Assembly (NCBI GenBank): GCA_037447655.1
Contig: JBBHKE010001725.1
Location: forward strand, 64,001-74,521
DNA length: 10,521 nucleotides
DNA from: Zygnema cylindricum
Taxonomy: Eukaryota; Streptophyta; Zygnematophyceae; Zygnematales; Zygnemataceae
Reading direction: 5' to 3'
Below are positions 7,267 to 10,521 of the stretch, piece by piece. The position numbers were made by a program, and so were the translations under genes. The notes beneath the pieces were generated by a model. That model was not told the DNA's origin. It saw only the letters and a list, made by a program, of their open reading frames with translations, and made no database searches. Numbering within the stretch: the stretch's first letter is position 1; every line of letters begins with the position of its first letter.

Positions 7267-7328
7267 TTGTACGGATGAAGATACAACTCTAAGGTTGTTA
7301 AGAATTTATTGTACGGATGAAGGTACAA
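7267..7328 (+). repeat. 20-bp direct repeat, 42-bp spacing
   Basis: TTGTACGGATGAAGATACAA (7267-7286) recurs at 7309-7328 with a single A-to-G change. The 42-bp period is a multiple of three, and in one frame both units give CTDE, but the frame runs straight into the C-rich tract and no protein is claimed. The units carry the GTACGG motif typical of the repeat mosaic to the left, marking its approximate right edge. Confidence 0.85.
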
Positions 7329-7401
7329 AAATTGAAAACAAAAATGGTTTTGGATGGATCAAAGATTATGTTTTTTTTATGACATTGTTCTTAAAACAGT
7401 G

Positions 7402-7826
7402 TCTTTTCCCTCCATCCCCTCTCTCTCCCCCCTCCTCCCCCCTCCTCCCTACTCCCCTCCTTCCCTCCTCCCCCCTCCCCCCTCCCCCCTACTCCCTCCT
7501 TCCCTCCTCCCCTCTCCCCACTACTCTCTCCTTCCCTCCTCCCCCCTACTCCCTCCTTCCCTCCTACCCCCTCCCCCCTCCCCCCCTCCCCCCCTCCCCC
7601 CCTCCCCCCCTCCCCCCTCCCCCGCTCCCCCCCCACCCCCCTCCCCCCCTCCCCCCTCCCCCCTCCCCCCCCTCCCCCCCTCCCCCCCCTCCCCCCCCCC
7701 TCTCCCCCCTCCCCCCCTCCCCCCCTCCCCCCTCCCCCCTCCCCCCCTCCCCCCTCCCCCCTCCCCCCTCCCCCCTCCCCCCTCCCCCCCCCCCCCCTCC
7801 CCTCCCCTCCTCCCCCCCTCTCCTCC
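7402..7826 (+). repeat. C-rich polypyrimidine tract, (C5-10 T)n
   Basis: About 425 bases of almost uninterrupted pyrimidine. The first ~170 bases mix CTCC, CTACTCC and CTTCC. From about 7568 the pattern becomes runs of 5-10 C separated by single T, with very few purines. The minus strand is therefore a dense series of G-runs of five or more, a sequence class known to form G-quadruplexes, and the mirror-like purine/pyrimidine asymmetry can form triplex DNA. The proline-rich frames on the plus strand and glycine/arginine/glutamate-rich frames on the minus strand are products of this composition. Run lengths in an assembly may be unreliable. Confidence 0.9.
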
Positions 7827-7830
7827 GCAT

Positions 7831-7970
7831 TCTTGTTGTTATTGTTTTTGATGTTTTTTTTGTTGTTGTTTTTTTTTGTTATTGTTTTTGATGTTTGTTT
7901 TTTTTGTTGTTTGTTTTTTTTTTTTTTTTAATGTTTGTTTTTTTTCTTTTTTTGGTGAAATTTTGAATCT
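7831..7970 (+). repeat. T-rich tract with internal 40-bp period
   Basis: Directly after the C-rich tract the strand becomes T/G. TGTTATTGTTTTTGATGT occurs at 7837-7854 and 7877-7894, 40 bp apart, followed by degraded further copies of GATGTTTG and long T runs. It is a simple-sequence region with no coding value. Confidence 0.8.
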
Positions 7971-8207
7971 CTATAGTTTTTTTAGAGGGAAAACGGAGTT
8001 AACGGAATTATTAGCGTTAAATCCATATTTTATTCTTCCACATTGTTATCATTTTTTCTTTATATGGGCCACATGACTAAGTAGTGTTATCCACACTAAT
8101 TTATACTTTCAAACTAAAAAGACATTCGCCTGAATTTGAGTATCTTTTTAATTGGTGTTAGATAACGGCCCGAGCCGATTTCAATCCACGTCTTTACGTT
8201 GTTTAAA
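7971..8207. other. AT-rich spacer, no gene
   Basis: AT-rich sequence without a supported gene. It contains the left copy of the 13-bp inverted repeat (8089-8101) and a short GC patch CGGCCCGAGCCG at 8166-8177. Confidence 0.6.
8089..8101 (+). repeat. 13-bp inverted repeat, left copy
   Basis: ATCCACACTAATT is the exact reverse complement of AATTAGTGTGGAT at 8802-8814. The pair is 726 bp end to end and encloses the whole 17-bp minisatellite. Similarity beyond the 13 bp is weak. They could be decayed ends of a small element or a chance match. Confidence 0.55.
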
Positions 8208-8590
8208 TGAATGTTTGTGTGTTTGTACTTGATTAATGTTTGTAATGGATAATTTTTTGTATTAGTTAAACGTTTGTATAGGATCAATGTTTTGTGTCGA
8301 ATAAATGTTTGTAATGGTTAAATTGTTTGTAATTGATAAATGTTTCTATTGGTTGAATGGATCAATGTTTGTTTCAGATAAACGTTTGTATAGAATAAAT
8401 GTTTGTATAGGATTAATGTTTGTATAGAATAAAATTTTGTATTAGTTAAATCTTTCTATAGGACAAATGTTTGTAATGGATCAATGTTTGTATTCGCTAA
8501 TGTTTGTATCGGATATCAAATAAATGCTTCTATCCGATCAATGTTTGTATTGGTTAAATGTTTGAATTGGATAACATTTTGTTTGAATCA
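8208..8590 (+). repeat. Degenerate 17-bp minisatellite, ~20 units
   Basis: Consensus ATGTTTGTATNGGATAA repeats in a 17-bp register, for example consecutive units starting near 8366, 8383, 8400, 8417 and 8434. Most units are exactly 17 bp; a few are 16, 18 or 24. Positions GTTTGTA are best conserved and the GGAT(C/A)A half drifts to GGTTAA, GAATAA or AGTTAA. The substitution load shows an old array. A period of 17 bp is not a multiple of three, so it does not encode a peptide repeat. Direct repeats without unique spacers exclude a CRISPR array. Confidence 0.9.
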
Positions 8591-8943
8591 CAAATGTTGT
8601 CAAGGAGCAAACTTAATTTCGTGGATGTCGAAGTTTGGTTAACTGAATCAAATCCTAGCGTGTTGAAATTAGTATGGATTTTGAGAAGAAATATGTTCCT
8701 CGATACGATTAACCTTCCATACCACGCTATATTTATGTGTGGCAAATCATGGGAAAAGTCTATATGGCCACTATGGTCCACACTAGGACACTATTCACCA
8801 CAATTAGTGTGGATTAGTTTAACAAGTTTATCGATGGAGTAAAAGTGCAAACCCATATCAATGACCATAAAATTCTCTCATATAAGAGATATATTTCATG
8901 CCATCTCTCTAATTTTCTGCCCCTCTCTCTCCCCTCTCCTTCA
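8591..8943. other. AT-rich spacer with local hairpin, no gene called
   Basis: A 94-codon plus-strand frame (8558-8842) starts inside the minisatellite and has no recognised domain, and a minus-strand frame overlaps it; neither is called. CCACACTA (8778-8785) and TAGTGTGG (8805-8812) form a local inverted repeat, so the right copy of the 13-bp repeat has two possible partners. A pyrimidine tract at about 8920-8940 is nearly complementary to the purines that follow 8944, giving a foldback around CCTTCAGG. Confidence 0.55.
8802..8814 (-). repeat. 13-bp inverted repeat, right copy
   Basis: AATTAGTGTGGAT is the perfect inverted partner of 8089-8101, just downstream of the minisatellite. See the left copy for interpretation. 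Confidence 0.55.
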
Positions 8944-9347
8944 GGAGGGAGGGGGAGGGAGAGGGAGAGAGGGAGAGAGGGGGAGAGGGAGTGGGAGGGG
9001 GAGGGACAGGGAAAGGGGGGGAAAGGGAAGGGAGGAGGGAGGGGAGAGAGGGCGAGGGCAGGAGGGAGAGGGAGGGGGGAGGGGGAGGGAGAGGGGGAGA
9101 GGGCGAGGGTTTGAGGGAGAGGGAGAAAGGGTCTGCAGAGGGAGAGGGAGATGGAGAGAGAGGTGGGGAGGGGGGAAGGGGGGGAAGGAGAGGGAGAGGA
9201 TAGAAAAAGGGAGAGTGAGAGGAAGGGAGGGAGAGAGAGGTAGGGAGGGGTGGAGGGGTAGGGAGAGGGAAAGGGCGAGGTAGAGAGAGGAGAGAGGGAA
9301 GGCCAGGGAGAGGCAGGGAGAGAGAGGGAGGAGGAGGAAGGAGAAGG
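8944..9347 (+). repeat. Polypurine tract, (GGGAGA)-like
   Basis: About 400 bases with very few pyrimidines, made of GGGAGAG, GGGGGAGGG and GAGAGAGG blocks without a strict period. At 9104-9119 it contains CGAGGGTTTGAGGGAG, identical to 560-575 in the left minisatellite, so the two purine arrays share ancestry. Arg/Gly/Glu frames on the plus strand and Ser/Pro/Leu frames on the minus strand are artefacts. Confidence 0.9.
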
Positions 9348-9490
9348 TCCCTCTCCCTCTTCCTGCCCCCTCCCTCCCTCCTTCCATCTCTCTCCCTCCC
9401 CTTCTCTCTTCCTCTCTCCGCCCCCCCCTCTCTCCTCTCTCCCATCCCCCTCTCTCCCCCTCTCTCCCTCTCCCTTCTCCCTCTCTCCCT
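9348..9490 (+). repeat. Polypyrimidine tract, (CTCTCCC)-like
   Basis: Immediately after the purine tract the strand flips to about 143 bases of C and T with few purines. The junction (GAAGGAGAAGGT then CCCTCTCCCTCTTCC) is roughly self-complementary, so the pair forms an imperfect foldback with arms of over 100 bases. It may result from an inverted duplication of simple sequence or from an assembly join. Confidence 0.85.
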
Positions 9491-9810
9491 GAATGGAAAT
9501 TGAGTGGCTTGAATCTAAAAAAACATGAAGCCGGTTTTTTTAAATTTGAATATTAAAAGGTTAATAATTTCATAATGAATATATGTTATTTTATTCTCAA
9601 ATACGGAAAGTCATTCGTAAAAAACGTTTTTTTTCTTTTTTGCGATTTTTATAGGTGCAATTGAACTTTTTTTTTTTTTTCTGTTGTTGAATCCGTAAAT
9701 TAAAACCATCTTTTGAAATTTTTCAATAATACAATATATTTTCGATTTTTGGGGGCTTGACGTCTCGATTATTGGTTGACATTCTCTTTTTTTTTCTTTT
9801 TGGAATCTTC
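9491..9810. other. AT-rich non-coding stretch
   Basis: Very AT-rich, with poly-T runs at about 9627, 9668-9681 and 9788-9796. No coding frame is supported on either strand; the 94-codon minus-strand frame ending at 9611 follows the poly-T runs. It is the likely upstream region of the gene that begins after 9.8 kb. Confidence 0.6.
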
Positions 9811-9918
9811 CATATTTTATATCTCTCTCCCCTTTTCTCAACTCTACCCTCGTTAAGAACCCTAAAAACCCTAAAAACTCCAAAGAAAACCTCAAAGAAA
9901 CCCTAACTACAACCCTAA
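9811..9918 (+). promoter_or_regulatory. Plant-type promoter segment with four telobox motifs
   Basis: A TATA-like ATATTTTATAT (9812-9822) is followed by a pyrimidine patch CTCTCTCCCCTTTTCTC. AACCCTAA then occurs four times in 61 bases, at 9858-9865, 9867-9874, 9899-9906 and 9911-9918. This sequence equals one and a third units of the plant telomere repeat. Telobox motifs are established features of plant promoters and 5' leaders, particularly of translation and cell-growth genes, and bind telobox-recognising factors. The order TATA, Y-patch, telobox on the plus strand fits transcription towards the probable exon at 10126. The transcription start is not fixed. Interstitial telomere-like repeats without a promoter role are an alternative. 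Confidence 0.5.
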
Positions 9919-10020
9919 AAAAACCCCAAAAATCCCAAATAAAGAAATAATCAAACTCGGAAAAACCTTTTTTTTTCCCATTCTCTCTTTTTTCTCTCCT
10001 TCACTTTTTTTTTAAACAAG

Positions 10021-10071
10021 AAACTCACAAGATATAATGTGGAAAATCCACCCAAATTCAAAAAAAAATAA
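10021..10071 (+). pseudogene. Degenerate upstream copy of the exon head
   Basis: Following a polypyrimidine stretch and AAACAAG, the frame reads KLTRYNVENPPKFKKK and then a TAA at 10069-10071. It aligns with the start of the exon at 10126 (ILIDYSVEKKPKNVSK) at L, Y, V, E, P and K positions, in the same reading frame and 105 bases upstream. At DNA level TATAATGTGGAAAA and TATAGTGTGGAAAA are nearly identical, and the preceding pyrimidine tracts also correspond. It looks like one half of a tandem duplication, with this copy disabled by the stop or functioning only as leader sequence. Confidence 0.45.
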
Positions 10072-10125
10072 AAAAATTAATTAAGTTTTTTTCTAGTCTC
10101 TCTTCCTTCTCTCTTTTTTTTTCAG

Positions 10126-10257
10126 ATCCTCATCGATTATAGTGTGGAAAAGAAACCCAAAAATGTGAGCAAAAGACAATCCCAGGCGGAGATTAAGAGA
10201 CTTCGTCGCCTAATAGGACAAAAAAATGAGGAGGATGCTGGAGATTGGCCCATACTT
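10126..10257 (+). CDS. Probable internal exon of an unidentified protein (44 codons)
   Basis: A strong acceptor (pyrimidine tract then TTTTTTTTTCAG ending at 10125) and a consensus donor GTGAGT at 10258 bracket 132 bases, exactly 44 codons in an open frame. The peptide starts ILIDYSVEKKPKNVSKRQ and ends KNEEDAGDWPIL. Its middle, SQAEIKRLRRLIGQ, is basic and looks helical or coiled-coil-like, and the overall charge is high. Codon choice is mixed and not dictated by simple sequence, unlike every other frame here. The family is not recognised and no in-frame ATG is present, so the start must lie in an upstream exon. The frame stays open beyond the donor to the window edge (no stop from 10081 to 10521), but that part is T-rich and hydrophobic and more likely intron. 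A spurious exon is possible. Confidence 0.5.
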
Positions 10258-10521
10258 GTGAGTACTTTTTGTATGCTTTTTTTACTTTGTATACTTATTA
10301 TACTTTTAGAATACTTTCTGCACTTTTTTGTACATTTTGTACTGTTTGTAAGTTTTGTACTTTTGTACTTATGTTGCATTTTACACTTTTCGTACTCCTT
10401 TAATCTTTTTTTCCTTTTGTACTTTTTGTATACTTTTGTAGTTTCTGTACTGTATGGAGGAGATTGGCTAATATTTGTGAGTAACTTTAATACTTTTTGT
10501 GTACTTTTGGTACTTTTTTAC
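10258..10521 (+). other. Probable intron with TACTTTT-type repeats and a duplicated exon tail
   Basis: The sequence is a degenerate array of (G)TACTTTT(T)GTA units, unlike the exon before it. At 10459-10483 GGAGATTGG...TTGTGAGTA matches 10240-10264 at 22 of 25 positions, repeating the last codons of the exon and its splice donor. The offset is 219 bases, a multiple of three. A TAG acceptor at 10439-10441 could define a small second exon of 35 bases, but the phase does not fit simply, so no second exon is called. Confidence 0.5.

Noticed and set aside
7229-7891. A 220-codon proline/serine/leucine-rich reading frame, and opposite-strand glycine-rich frames
   Set aside because: It exists because a C/T-only tract cannot form stop codons on the plus strand. 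All phases are similarly rich in Pro, Leu and Ser, and there is no ATG at its start.
8208-8590. Possible CRISPR-like repeat array
   Set aside because: Units are contiguous 17-mers without unique spacers and highly degenerate, in an apparently plant nuclear context.
8558-8842. A 94-codon plus-strand frame
   Set aside because: Its start lies inside the minisatellite, an opposite-strand frame of similar length overlaps it, and no domain is recognised.
8861-9445. Overlapping Arg/Gly/Glu and Ser/Pro/Leu frames up to 178 codons
   Set aside because: They are products of the polypurine/polypyrimidine blocks, open in several phases and on both strands at once.
10258-10521. Continuation of the exon frame as a hydrophobic membrane protein to the window edge
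   Set aside because: The frame is open, but the sequence is a degenerate TACTTTTGTA repeat behind a consensus donor, so intron is more likely. RNA evidence would decide.

Overview
The window looks like nuclear DNA of a land plant. The grounds are plant-style telomere-box motifs (AACCCTAA) behind a TATA/pyrimidine-patch promoter-like segment near 9.8-9.9 kb, a well-formed GT-AG type exon at 10126-10257, several MITE-like elements, and long GA/CT, poly-T and C-rich tracts. Nothing resembles bacterial or phage gene organisation. No rRNA, tRNA, CRISPR array or complete recognisable protein gene is visible. The species cannot be named from the sequence.

Layout. (1) 2-328: an open proline-rich reading frame entering from the left edge, possibly the end of a cell-wall-type protein gene, running into (2) 291-645, a GA-rich minisatellite. 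(3) 646-1217: non-coding sequence with a diverged ~63-bp direct repeat. (4) 1218-6700: a mosaic of at least three repeat families. Family H has long termini rich in TATCGATA/TCGCGA and ends in TAGTGTTG. Family E is three ~540-620 bp MITE-like elements with CTACACC ends and shared interiors. Family J is three copies of a 120-175 bp block, two direct and one inverted. (5) 6701-7330: a GC-richer stretch with a perfect 13-bp hairpin and short tandem repeats. (6) 7402-7970: a ~425-bp pyrimidine tract dominated by C runs, then a T-rich tract. (7) 8089-8814: a degenerate 17-bp minisatellite lying between 13-bp perfect inverted repeats. (8) 8944-9490: a polypurine block that switches to polypyrimidine. 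(9) 9491-10521: AT-rich DNA, a promoter-like segment with four telobox motifs, and at least one probable internal exon whose head and tail are each partly duplicated nearby in the same reading frame.

The hexamer GTACGG (either strand) is strongly concentrated in 1.3-7.3 kb and was not noticed elsewhere, so that whole block may be one evolutionary unit of related transposon debris. No transposase was found, so all elements present would be non-autonomous. Only the two window edges give any sign of host genes, and both gene models are partial and unnamed. All alignments were done by eye, so identities and boundaries are approximate.
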